64,000 nucleotides of DNA. Source: Bacteroidota bacterium (lineage in GTDB: Bacteria; Bacteroidota; Bacteroidia; AKYH767-A; OLB10). The notes under the pieces were generated by a model, which was given only the letters and a program-made list of their open reading frames with translations, did no database searches and was not told where the DNA came from. Both the position numbers and the translations under genes were made by a program. The stretch covers positions 90,989 to 154,988 of the forward strand of contig JAHEYP010000004.1 of assembly GCA_023251535.1 (NCBI GenBank). Reading direction: 5' to 3'. Positions 20,275-28,138 of the stretch are shown piece after piece (the stretch's first letter is position 1; each line of letters starts with the position of its first letter).

Positions 20275-20742
20275 TTAGTTGTAATCTTTCATTGCACGAC
20301 CGATTTCTCTTTTCGCATCGGCCTGTTTAAGACTTTCGCGTTTGTCGTATAGTTTCTTTCCTCTTGCCAAACCAATTTCGAGCTTTATCAATCCTCGCTC
20401 ACTCTCGTAAATTTTAACGGGAATAATAGTCACGCCTTTCTCTTTCGTTTTTGCAAAAATCTTCCGTAATTGATTTCGGTGAAGTAAAAGTTTACGGTCG
20501 CGCTTTGGATCATGATTGGAATAAGAACCATGCTCATAGGGCGAAATATGGAGGTTTTTTATCCATAATTCCTCATCACGAAAATAACAATAGGAATCGG
20601 ATAAGTTTGCTTTCCCGTCACGTATAGCTTTTACTTCAGTGCCGGTAAGCATAACTCCCGCCTCCCAACTTTCAGTGATGAAATAATGGAAGGCAGCTCT
20701 TCTGTTTACAATATTGATTTTACTGTTAGGAGGCGCTGACAT
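20275..20742 (-). CDS. smpB: SsrA-binding protein
   Basis: 155 residues from the ATG at 20742 (MSAPPNSKINIVNRRAAFHYF). A longer TTG frame from 20751 would start inside the probable -7 box. SmpB binds tmRNA and brings it to stalled ribosomes for trans-translation. Visible family features are NRRAAFHYFI, GVMLTGTEVKAIRDGKANLSDSY and the basic C-terminal tail GRGKKLYDKRESLKQADAKREIGRAMKDYN-type segment. It sits just downstream of the Nramp gene but has its own promoter motif between them. No tmRNA gene is visible in this window. Confidence 0.97.
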   Translation of the reverse strand: MSAPPNSKINIVNRRAAFHYFITESWEAGVMLTGTEVKAIRDGKANLSDSYCYFRDEELWIKNLHISPYEHGSYSNHDPKRDRKLLLHRNQLRKIFAKTKEKGVTIIPVKIYESERGLIKLEIGLARGKKLYDKRESLKQADAKREIGRAMKDYN

Positions 20743-20748
20743 ACTTTG

Positions 20749-20756
20749 CAAAGATA
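20749..20756 (-). promoter_or_regulatory. smpB promoter -7 box (TATCTTTG)
   Basis: TATCTTTG on the minus strand, followed by C, matches TAnnTTTG; it lies 7 nt upstream of the chosen ATG and 6 nt past the preceding stop codon. No clear -33 TTG. It predicts a very short or absent leader. Confidence 0.45.
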
Positions 20757-20761
20757 GTGTT

Positions 20762-22639
20762 TCAACGAACTACCAGAATAGGAATATTTAATTTATGTCG
20801 TACAGCATCAATTGTGGAACCTAGAATAATATCTTTTAATGCTTTATGTCCGTGAGCGCCCATTACTAATAATTCGGCATTAAAGTCTTTGGTGAGGCGC
20901 GGAATTTCTTTTCTCGGACTACCATATCCCATTTTTACTTCACAGGTATAACCCAATCGTTCGAGATATTCTTTGTATTTCTTGAGATTTTCTCGATCCA
21001 ACTGACTTTCATAATCGCGTGTTTCTCTTCCTAATAATAGCGCAGCTGCTGTTTCTGAGATATGCATGAGCATATAGGTAGCTTGTTTTCCTCCTTGATG
21101 TAAGGCTTGAGGAAGGACTTCTTCGTCCGTCTTGGTGAAATCAAGCGCAATAGCAATGCGTGAAGGTATCTTCGCGGCATTTTCATCGAATGATAAAAAG
21201 TCGCCATGAGGAATTGCAATTTTTCGTCCCGGAGCAGAAACGAACATAGGCATGAATGTGATGTAAAGAAGGATAATTCCGCTTAAAATGGTAAGAGGAA
21301 TTACCACAAACTGAATAATCGTATTTCCTGGATAATCGGTTAACCATTGGTTTATTTGATCAACTACAAGTTTAATATTAAGTCCAACAATTATTGCCGC
21401 ACATAACCACGAAGCGAATTGTACATATCTTGGTATCACGAATTCTTTCATTTTCTCTTGATCACTTACGAAGTGAATCAAAGGAATTACAGCAAATCCT
21501 AATTGTAAACTCAATATTACTTGCGAAAGGATTAGTAGCTTCCCTGTTCCTTCTTCTCCCATATAATGAATCGTAATTAGGGCAGGGGTGATGGCAACAA
21601 ATCGAGTAATAATTCTTCTAATCCAAGGAGCAATCCTTAGATTTAAATATCCTTCCATCACAATTTGTCCAGCTAATGTTCCCGTGATGGTAGAACTTTG
21701 TCCTGCGCATATTAAAGCAATCGCAAACAATGCAGGAGCTAATTTACTTCCCAATAGAGGTTCTAATAATCGATGTGCATCCATAATATCCGCCACATCA
21801 TATTTGCCATTACTGTGAAATACTGATGCTGCGAGGATAAGTATGGCTGCATTCACAAAAAATGCCATGTTCAATGCAATACCACTATCAATAAAATTGA
21901 ATCGTATAGCTGTTCTTATTTCTGAAGGTGTTCTTTCAAATTTTCGTGTTTGCACTAAAGCTGAATGCAAATACAAATTGTGAGGCATTACCGTTGCACC
22001 AATAATTCCGATAGCAATATATAATGCTGCTGAGTTGGGAAGGGAAGGGATAAATCCTCCAGCTATTTCAGTTACTGAAGGATTCGCCATAAACATTTGA
22101 GCAATGAAGGCTAATCCGATCATCGCAACTAAGGAAATGATAAAGGCTTCCATTTTGCGAATTCCGTAATGTAAAAGAAATAATAGGAGGAAGGTGTCGA
22201 ATGCACAAATTACTACTCCCCATAAAAGCGGAATATTAAAGAGTAGTTTTAATCCGATAGCCATCCCCAATACTTCGGCTAAGTCGCATGCGGCAATCGC
22301 TATTTCAGCTAAAATATATAAATAGTAATTAATATATTTAGGGTATAACTCTCTAGACGCTTGCGCAAGATCTCTTCCGCGAACAACACCTAGTCGGGCA
22401 CTTAATCCTTGGAGTAATAATGCCATTAAATTCGACATCAATAATACCCAAATGAGCTTGTATCCAAACTGACTTCCGCCTGCTATATCTGTTGCCCAAT
22501 TACCTGGATCCATATAACCTACACTTACCATATAGGCGGGACCAATAAAGGCTAAAAGTTTTTTCTTGAAGCTCATTCCGGGCTTTATATGCACCGTACC
22601 ATGAACTTCCGACAATGATGAATTGTTAAATGGCTCCAT
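20762..22639 (-). CDS. mntH: Nramp-family divalent metal transporter fused to a universal stress (UspA) domain
   Basis: 625 residues, about 200 longer than stand-alone MntH. Residues about 25-460 are the Nramp transporter: the metal-binding DPGN is at 44-47 in GYMDPGNWATDIAGG, and the TM6 MPH motif is present (GATVMPHNLYLHSALVQ). Residues about 480-625 are a cytoplasmic UspA domain with the nucleotide-binding pattern G-x2-G-x9-G-S (GAHGHKALKDIILGST). The transporter imports Mn2+ or Fe2+ with protons. The fused domain suggests nucleotide- or stress-dependent control of transport, which is inference. Its start overlaps the MntR-type regulator by 14 nt, so regulator and transporter are translationally coupled and co-repressed. 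Confidence 0.93.
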   Translation of the reverse strand: MEPFNNSSLSEVHGTVHIKPGMSFKKKLLAFIGPAYMVSVGYMDPGNWATDIAGGSQFGYKLIWVLLMSNLMALLLQGLSARLGVVRGRDLAQASRELYPKYINYYLYILAEIAIAACDLAEVLGMAIGLKLLFNIPLLWGVVICAFDTFLLLFLLHYGIRKMEAFIISLVAMIGLAFIAQMFMANPSVTEIAGGFIPSLPNSAALYIAIGIIGATVMPHNLYLHSALVQTRKFERTPSEIRTAIRFNFIDSGIALNMAFFVNAAILILAASVFHSNGKYDVADIMDAHRLLEPLLGSKLAPALFAIALICAGQSSTITGTLAGQIVMEGYLNLRIAPWIRRIITRFVAITPALITIHYMGEEGTGKLLILSQVILSLQLGFAVIPLIHFVSDQEKMKEFVIPRYVQFASWLCAAIIVGLNIKLVVDQINQWLTDYPGNTIIQFVVIPLTILSGIILLYITFMPMFVSAPGRKIAIPHGDFLSFDENAAKIPSRIAIALDFTKTDEEVLPQALHQGGKQATYMLMHISETAAALLLGRETRDYESQLDRENLKKYKEYLERLGYTCEVKMGYGSPRKEIPRLTKDFNAELLVMGAHGHKALKDIILGSTIDAVRHKLNIPILVVR

Positions 22640-23297
22640 ATTTCTTTACCAATATGTTTTTCGAAACTTCAAGACTGAGATGGAATTTTTCTTTATTGAC
22701 TTTTACAAGCATACTTTTATCGAATTCCATTATTTCGGCTATGCTTACCGTTATGCCAGGTTTTAATCCGTATTTAGCAAGATGCTTAAGAAAAGCTGAA
22801 CTATGTTCACCTACACCTGTAATAGTATACTTTGCTCCGGTTTCTCCACTCGATAACGACATCTGATCGTTTAATTCGAGTTTTCCAGATTGATCGGGAA
22901 TAGGGTCACCATGAGGATCAAATTTGGGGAAATCGAGATACGCTTCTAGTCGCTTAATTAGTTCATCGCTGCTTACATGTTCTAACTCTTCAGCCATGGT
23001 ATGCACTTCGTCCCATTCAAACTTTAAAACCTTCGTTAAAAACACTTCCCATAACCGATGCTTGCGAATAATATTTAATGCCACTTTTTCGCCCTTACGA
23101 GTGATTTTTACTCCTTTGTATTTTTCGTAATTAATCAATTCCTTTTCTGCCAACTTTTTAAGCATGTCGGTTACCGATGCCGAGGTAGTCGACATTGAAG
23201 TAGCTATCGATGAAGTATTGACGGAACTGATAGTCACGTTTGAAAGGTGATAAATGGCCTTTAAGTAGTTTTCTTCCGTTTCGGTATGTTGCTGCAT
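22626..23297 (-). CDS. mntR: DtxR/MntR-family metal-dependent repressor
   Basis: 223 residues. An N-terminal winged helix (TETEENYLKAIYHLS ... TSSIATSMSTTSASVTDMLKKLAEKELI), a metal-binding/dimerisation helix region (HRLWEVFLTKVLKFEWDEVHTMAEELEHV) and a C-terminal FeoA/SH3-like domain (residues about 150-223) are all visible. It senses Mn2+ or Fe2+ and represses metal uptake. It is the first gene of the mntR-mntH unit, overlapping mntH by 14 nt. An 18-bp palindrome overlapping the promoter 20-37 nt upstream is the probable autoregulatory operator. Mn versus Fe specificity is inferred from the neighbouring Nramp gene. Confidence 0.93.
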   Translation of the reverse strand: MQQHTETEENYLKAIYHLSNVTISSVNTSSIATSMSTTSASVTDMLKKLAEKELINYEKYKGVKITRKGEKVALNIIRKHRLWEVFLTKVLKFEWDEVHTMAEELEHVSSDELIKRLEAYLDFPKFDPHGDPIPDQSGKLELNDQMSLSSGETGAKYTITGVGEHSSAFLKHLAKYGLKPGITVSIAEIMEFDKSMLVKVNKEKFHLSLEVSKNILVKKYGAI

Positions 23298-23316
23298 GTG
23301 ACGACTTAAAATATTA

Positions 23317-23334
23317 TTTTAGACAAATCTAAAA
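23317..23334 (-). promoter_or_regulatory. Probable MntR operator overlying the mntR-mntH promoter
   Basis: Perfect inverted repeat TTTTAGA-CAAA-TCTAAAA. Read on the minus strand it contains TAGATTTG (23331-23324), a match to the TAnnTTTG -7 box, so repressor binding would block the promoter. It lies 20 nt upstream of the mntR start. Arm sequence and spacing resemble known DtxR/MntR boxes. Confidence 0.75.
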
Positions 23335-23341
23335 ATAAAAT

Positions 23342-23375
23342 TTGATATCTTAAATGCGATAATTTATTAATCTTG
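23342..23375 (+). promoter_or_regulatory. Probable pyrD promoter (TTG-N23-TAATCTTG)
   Basis: TTG at 23342-23344 and TAATCTTG (one mismatch to TAnnTTTG) at 23368-23375, spacer 23 nt. The -7 box ends 5 nt before the pyrD ATG, predicting a leaderless or near-leaderless mRNA. Confidence 0.5.
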
Positions 23376-23380
23376 CAGTC

Positions 23381-24397
23381 ATGTATAAAAGGTTCATTCG
23401 TCCATTCTTGTTTCTATTCGACCCTGAAACAGCTCATCACTTGGTATTCAATCTGTTAAAGGTTGTATTTAAGGTGCCAGGTATGTCATCTTTAGTGAAG
23501 GGAATTTATGGTTATAAGGGCCGCGATTTGTCGAAAAAGTTGATGGGGATTACTTTTCCTAATCCAATAGGCTTAGCGGCTGGCTTCGACAAAAACGCTA
23601 TGTTGTTTGAAGAATTGAGCTGTTTGGGCTTTGGATTTATTGAAATTGGGACATTAACACCCAAAGCTCAGCCCGGAAATGATTTACCTCGTATGTTCAG
23701 GCTTCCGGCCGATAAAGGGCTAATCAATCGCATGGGTTTCAATAATGAAGGAGTTGAAAAGGCCGTAGAAAGGTTGAAAAAGCAATCGGGGAAAGTGATA
23801 ATTGGAGGAAATATTGGGAAGAATAAAGTTACGCCAAATGAAATAGCGCTCCGCGACTATGATATTTGCTTTGAAGCATTATTTCCCCATGTCGATTATT
23901 TTGTAGTAAACGTAAGTTCTCCAAATACCCCTGGTTTACGCGAATTACAAGATAAAGAACCTCTTACTGCACTCTTGAATCATGTGATGAAATTGAATTC
24001 GGCCAAAGAAAAGCCGAAACCGGTTTTATTGAAAATTGCACCCGATTTAACCAACGAGCAGCTGACAGAGATCGTTGAGATAGTTAAAGAAGTGAAACTA
24101 ACTGGAATAATTGCTACCAATACAACTATTTCTCGTGAAGGATTAACAACTGCAACCGATGTTGTTAAAGAGCAAGGCGGGTTAAGCGGACTTCCTGTAA
24201 AAAATAGGAGTACAGAAGTAATTCGATATTTAAGACAATTAGCTGGTAAGGAAATGGTGATAATAGGAGTAGGTGGGATCTTTACTGCTGATGACGCACG
24301 TGAAAAGCTAAATGCAGGAGCCGATTTATTACAAGTTTATACAGGATTTATCTACGAAGGCCCGGGAATGATAAAAAGCATCCTTAAAGGTTTATAA
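23381..24397 (+). CDS. pyrD: Dihydroorotate dehydrogenase (quinone), class 2
   Basis: 338 residues. Oxidises dihydroorotate to orotate in pyrimidine synthesis, passing electrons to quinone at the membrane. The N-terminal extension ([27 protein letters not shown]) is the amphipathic membrane/quinone region that marks class 2. FMN and substrate motifs follow: [61 protein letters not shown] with the catalytic Ser, and [19 protein letters not shown]. It is divergent from mntR with an 84-nt intergenic region. Nothing atypical apart from the short predicted leader. Confidence 0.97.
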   Translation: MYKRFIRPFLFLFDPETAHHLVFNLLKVVFKVPGMSSLVKGIYGYKGRDLSKKLMGITFPNPIGLAAGFDKNAMLFEELSCLGFGFIEIGTLTPKAQPGNDLPRMFRLPADKGLINRMGFNNEGVEKAVERLKKQSGKVIIGGNIGKNKVTPNEIALRDYDICFEALFPHVDYFVVNVSSPNTPGLRELQDKEPLTALLNHVMKLNSAKEKPKPVLLKIAPDLTNEQLTEIVEIVKEVKLTGIIATNTTISREGLTTATDVVKEQGGLSGLPVKNRSTEVIRYLRQLAGKEMVIIGVGGIFTADDAREKLNAGADLLQVYTGFIYEGPGMIKSILKGL

Positions 24398-24403
24398 TTT
24401 TCA

Positions 24404-24431
24404 TTGTAAATCGCCTTTTTAACTAACTTTG
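24404..24431 (+). promoter_or_regulatory. Promoter of the DUF4920 lipoprotein (TTG-N17-TAACTTTG)
   Basis: TTG at 24404-24406, 17-nt spacer, TAACTTTG at 24424-24431 followed by C: a full match to the Bacteroidota consensus. Transcription would start near 24437, about 43 nt before the ATG. Confidence 0.8.
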
Positions 24432-24479
24432 CAACGCAATTAACAGAGCCCACAACAGGCTTTATTATTATAAAAACAC

Positions 24480-24983
24480 ATGAAAAAATTAACAGCCATT
24501 TTTGCAATCGCAATGTTAGGATTAGCCTCTTGCGGACAAAAGTCAGAAACTAAAGAAGGTAACCAAGAAGCTGCTGCAGCTACTACCGAAACAGGAAATT
24601 TCGGATCTAAAATTGATGAAACCGGAGCAATAGGAATGGATTCATTAGTTGCTATGATGAGCACAGCAAAAGGTGAAATTTCTGGAGTTAAAGTAACAGG
24701 AAAAGTTGCAGAATGTTGCCAAACAAAAGGATGTTGGATGAACATCGATAAAGGTGACGGATCAGGAATGAGAGTTACTTTTAAAGATTATGGGTTTTTC
24801 GTTCCTAAATCTTCAGGTGGAAAAACAGCAGTATTTACTGGTAAGGCTTATATGGATACTACTTCTGTTGACGATCTTCGCCACTATGCACAAGACGAAG
24901 GATTATCAGAGGCTGAAATCAACAAAATTACAGAGCCGAAAATCGAACTTTCTTTTGAAGCCGACGGTGTAATTATCAAATAA
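24480..24983 (+). CDS. DUF4920 domain lipoprotein
   Basis: 167 residues. A lipoprotein signal peptide ends in the lipobox LASC (MKKLTAIFAIAMLGLASCGQK), then an Ala/Glu/Thr-rich linker leads to a domain resembling DUF4920: VKVTGKVAECCQTKGCWMNIDKG, VTFKDYGFFVPKSSGGKTAVFTGKAYM and a C-terminal KIELSFEADGVIIK strand. The CCxxxGCW cysteines are conserved-looking and may bind a metal or form a disulfide, which is inference. Anchored in a membrane facing the periplasm or surface. It has its own promoter and an intrinsic terminator, so it is monocistronic. Function unknown. Confidence 0.85.
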   Translation: MKKLTAIFAIAMLGLASCGQKSETKEGNQEAAAATTETGNFGSKIDETGAIGMDSLVAMMSTAKGEISGVKVTGKVAECCQTKGCWMNIDKGDGSGMRVTFKDYGFFVPKSSGGKTAVFTGKAYMDTTSVDDLRHYAQDEGLSEAEINKITEPKIELSFEADGVIIK

Positions 24984-25004
24984 TATTTCGAATAGAATTT
25001 TGAA

Positions 25005-25036
25005 GAGAGCCCGTTGCTATCAACGGGTTCTTTTTG
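25005..25036 (+). terminator. Terminator after the DUF4920 gene
   Basis: GAGCCCGTTG-CTAT-CAACGGGTTC hairpin (one G-U pair) followed by TTTTT. Confidence 0.9.
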
Positions 25037-25044
25037 TATAAATA

Positions 25045-25905
25045 ATGCCGATAAAAATGAAAATTATCGAATGTCCTAGGGACGCTATGCAGGGAATTCA
25101 TGATTTTATTCCTACCTCTGTTAAGTCTGATTATATAAATCGCTTGTTAAAAGTTGGGTATGATACAATCGATTTCGGAAGCTTTGTTTCTCCTAAGGCT
25201 ATTCCACAGTTAAGAGACACTGCTGAAGTTTTATCGTCTCTCGATTTGAGTGAAACCTCTTCTAAGTTATTGGCAATTATTGCCAATGTAAGAGGAGGCG
25301 AGGACGCTGTTAAATTTGAAGAGATAAATTATCTTGGATTTCCATTTTCTATTTCTGAAACATTCCAGCAACGAAATACAAATAGTTCTATCGATCAGTC
25401 ATTGAAAACCGTTGAACAACTCCAATCGCTTTGCGTGAATAATCGTAAAGAATTGGTCGTTTATATTTCAATGGCTTTTGGGAACCCTTATGGCGATTTA
25501 TGGAACGAAGAAATTGCTTTTAAGTGGGTAAATACCATTCAACAGCTAGGAGTGAAGATTGTGGCAATGTCTGATACCGTTGGTGTTGCTTCTCCGGAAG
25601 CAATAAAAACGATCTTTAGTCACTTAATTCCAGCTTTGCCGAATGTTGAATTTGGGGCTCATTTGCATTGTACCGCAGATAACTGGAAGCAAAAAGTTGA
25701 TGCGGCGTTTGTCGCAGGTTGCCGACGATTCGATGCCGCCATTAAAGGTTTTGGGGGGTGTCCAATGGCTGAGGATGAGCTTGTTGGGAACCTGGCAACT
25801 GAAAATTTGATATCCTATCTAAATGAAAATAAGGTGAATACTAATCTGGATATGCCTGCTTTTTCTGAAGCTATGTTGTTTTCGGGCACGGTATTCGCCT
25901 CTTAA
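25045..25905 (+). CDS. Hydroxymethylglutaryl-CoA lyase
   Basis: 286 residues, possibly 282 if translation starts at the second ATG (25057, MKIIECPRDAMQG). A HMGL-like TIM barrel: the catalytic Arg-Asp pair is in ECPRDAMQG, metal-ligand histidines are in FGAHLHCTADN, and the active-site Cys is in the loop GFGGCPMAEDELVGNLATE. It cleaves HMG-CoA to acetoacetate and acetyl-CoA, the last step of leucine breakdown. The motifs deviate from the classical lyase (PRDGLQN; HCHDT) in the way typical of the Bacteroidota branch. No other leucine-degradation genes are near. It starts only 9 nt after a terminator, so its promoter must lie inside or upstream of that hairpin. Confidence 0.88.
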   Translation: MPIKMKIIECPRDAMQGIHDFIPTSVKSDYINRLLKVGYDTIDFGSFVSPKAIPQLRDTAEVLSSLDLSETSSKLLAIIANVRGGEDAVKFEEINYLGFPFSISETFQQRNTNSSIDQSLKTVEQLQSLCVNNRKELVVYISMAFGNPYGDLWNEEIAFKWVNTIQQLGVKIVAMSDTVGVASPEAIKTIFSHLIPALPNVEFGAHLHCTADNWKQKVDAAFVAGCRRFDAAIKGFGGCPMAEDELVGNLATENLISYLNENKVNTNLDMPAFSEAMLFSGTVFAS

Positions 25906-25926
25906 AATGCAACATGTTGAAATGCT

Positions 25927-25955
25927 TTGCGTTTCAGATAAGATTATTACTTTCG
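25927..25955 (+). promoter_or_regulatory. Possible promoter (TTG-N18-TACTTTCG)
   Basis: TTG at 25927-25929 and TACTTTCG at 25948-25955, one mismatch to TAnnTTTG, spacer 18 nt; 14 nt before the ATG at 25969. Confidence 0.4.
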
Positions 25956-25968
25956 CTAATACCAAACT

Positions 25969-28092
25969 ATGAATATTTCTTTCTCTATGCGTTTAATTAA
26001 ATTGATGGTGGCATTTTGCTTGCTAATGGGATCATATTCCGCATTTGCACAGCAAGATGGATACCTCGAAGTTGTCGGGTCGGTATTACAAGACAGCAAA
26101 GGTCTTGAAGGTGCCGATATTAAAATTTTCAAGGGTAATGAAAATGTCGATAATGTACTTTCTTCTGCCGGCGGGAAATTTATCATTAATCTCGAATTGG
26201 GACATGATTATACCATCGTTTTCTCAAAAAACGGAAGCTTTACTAAATCGGTAATTATTGATACTAAAGTACCTGATGATTACAAAAAGCAAATTTTCAG
26301 CTTTAAGTTCAAAATGGATTTGTTTAAAGCACCAGAAGGTTCCGAACAACCTAAGGATGCCGAGAAACCAGTAGCTAAACTTTCATTTAGTGATATGTAC
26401 GAGGATTTCGACTATGATGCCGAATATTCTAAAACTCGTAAAACTGAACTTGAAAGTGTTAAAGTGAAGATGGCTGCTGAAGCTGCAAAACAAGATGCTG
26501 CCAAAAAAGCAATTGCAGAGAAAGCTCGCCAAGATTCTATTGCTGATGCTCGTGCAAAGCAATTAGCGTTACAAAAAATTCAAGCAGAACAAGAGAAAGT
26601 TCGACAAGATTCAATTGCAAAAGAGAATGCGCGTCAACAACAAATAGCTGCTGCTATGGTGGCTAAACAAAATGCTGAACGTGATTCTATCGCTGCAGTA
26701 GAAAAGAAAGCTAGGGCTGAAGAAGCGGCTCGTTTAGCGAGAGAAAAAGCTGTTCAGGATTCATTGGCAAAAGTGGTAGAGAAGTCGCGCCAGGATTCAT
26801 TATTGGCAGTTAAAGAACGTTTGCGAATTGAGCAGGCCGCTTTAGCAAAAGCCCGCCAGGATTCTCTCGATAATGTTAAGAAAGAACAATTAGCTCAAGC
26901 CGCTCGTGATAAAGCTGCTCAGGATTCCATTGCACAAGTTAATGCAAGATTAAAACAAGAACAATTAGCAAAAGCAGCTCGTGAAAAAGCTGTATCCGAT
27001 TCGATAGCTCAAGTAAAAGAAAAAGCTCGTCAAGAGGAGTTGGCCCTAGCTGCACGACAGAAAGCTACCGCCGATTCGTTAGCGAAAGTTCAAGATAAGA
27101 TAAAACAAGATTCAATCGCTGCTGCAAAAGAACAAGCTCGTCAAGCAGAAATTGCTCGAGTAGCTCGTGAAAAAGCTGTTTCGGATTCAATTGCTACCGT
27201 AAAGGCAAAAGAAGAATTGGCAGCAAAAGAAGCTGCGAAAGAGAAGGCTAGGTTAGATGCAATTGCAAAAGCAGAAAGAGAAAAAGCTGCAGCGGATTCA
27301 ATTGCTACTGCTAAAGAACAAGCTCGTTTAGCGGAAATCGCTCGCCAAGCTCAAGTAAAAGCTACAGCAGATTCATTAGCAAAAGTTAAAGCGAAGGAAG
27401 AACAAGATGCTTTAGCAGCTGCGAAAGAAAAAGCTCGCCAGGATGAATTGGCAAAAGCATCGAGAGCTAAGGCTACTGCCGACTCATTAGCAATAGCAAA
27501 AGAACAAGCTCGTTTGGCTGAAGTTGCGCGTCAAGCTCAGGTAAAAGCAACAGCTGATTCATTGGCTCGTATTCGTGAAAAGTCTCGTCAGGATTCATTA
27601 GCTACAGTTGCTGAGAAAAATAGAATTGAATTGCTTGCTCGTGAAGAGAGAATTAAAGCAATGAAGGATTCCCTCGAAACAGTTAGAAAGAAACAAGAAG
27701 AGGAAAATGCTAAGCTTGCATTAGAACAAAAACGTAAGGAAGAAGAAGCCGTTGAAGCAAAGAAAATGAAAGAGATCGAAGATCAAAAGAAAGCTTTAGC
27801 ATCAGGTGGAGCAACACAAGCACAGCCTAAGAAAAATCCGAATGATATCAGTGCTTATCGTATCGATTTCGAAAAACAATTTGTTCCAGATGGTATCAAA
27901 GATGAAACCATTACTGAGCCCAACAGAACTATTATCCGAACTATTGTTAAGTCAAAAGATATTCAAGCGACTTACCTAAAAGTTACTTACGGTTACGGTG
28001 GTGTATTCTACTTTAAAAATAGCGTGAGTATGTCAGAGAGTAATTATAGTCTCGAATTGCAAAATTTAAGGAAACAACTTCAGAATAAATAA
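25969..28092 (+). CDS. Secreted long-helix protein with DS(I/L)A repeats
   Basis: 707 residues. A signal peptide ends near YSAFAQ (a second ATG at 25987 would shorten it). Residues about 35-120 look like a carboxypeptidase-regulatory-type beta-sandwich (GLEGADIKIFKGNE ... GGKFIINLELGHDYTIVFSK). Residues about 150-610 are almost wholly Ala/Lys/Glu/Arg/Gln with 17 copies of a DSIA/DSLA-type tetrad in contexts such as ARQDSIA and KATADSLAKV: a very long alpha-helix or coiled coil, reminiscent of TolA-like periplasm-spanning helices. A small alpha/beta C-terminal domain follows (residues about 625-707). No T9SS sorting domain is seen. Function unknown; a periplasmic spacer or scaffold is my inference. 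A strong terminator follows. Confidence 0.85.
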   Translation: MNISFSMRLIKLMVAFCLLMGSYSAFAQQDGYLEVVGSVLQDSKGLEGADIKIFKGNENVDNVLSSAGGKFIINLELGHDYTIVFSKNGSFTKSVIIDTKVPDDYKKQIFSFKFKMDLFKAPEGSEQPKDAEKPVAKLSFSDMYEDFDYDAEYSKTRKTELESVKVKMAAEAAKQDAAKKAIAEKARQDSIADARAKQLALQKIQAEQEKVRQDSIAKENARQQQIAAAMVAKQNAERDSIAAVEKKARAEEAARLAREKAVQDSLAKVVEKSRQDSLLAVKERLRIEQAALAKARQDSLDNVKKEQLAQAARDKAAQDSIAQVNARLKQEQLAKAAREKAVSDSIAQVKEKARQEELALAARQKATADSLAKVQDKIKQDSIAAAKEQARQAEIARVAREKAVSDSIATVKAKEELAAKEAAKEKARLDAIAKAEREKAAADSIATAKEQARLAEIARQAQVKATADSLAKVKAKEEQDALAAAKEKARQDELAKASRAKATADSLAIAKEQARLAEVARQAQVKATADSLARIREKSRQDSLATVAEKNRIELLAREERIKAMKDSLETVRKKQEEENAKLALEQKRKEEEAVEAKKMKEIEDQKKALASGGATQAQPKKNPNDISAYRIDFEKQFVPDGIKDETITEPNRTIIRTIVKSKDIQATYLKVTYGYGGVFYFKNSVSMSESNYSLELQNLRKQLQNK

Positions 28093-28105
28093 TCGAATTT
28101 ATATT

Positions 28106-28138
28106 AAAAAGCCCCGTCATTTAACGGGGCTTTTTTTA
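28106..28138. terminator. Bidirectional terminator between convergent genes
   Basis: AAAAAGCCCCGT-CATTTA-ACGGGGCTTTTTTT hairpin with T-tracts on both strands. It serves the helical-repeat gene (+) and sits at the stop of the APC permease (-). Confidence 0.92.

Noticed and set aside
23381..24397. pyrD as part of the manganese regulon
   Set aside because: The palindrome overlaps the mntR promoter, not the pyrD -7 region, and a metal link to pyrimidine synthesis is unsupported; kept only as a remark.
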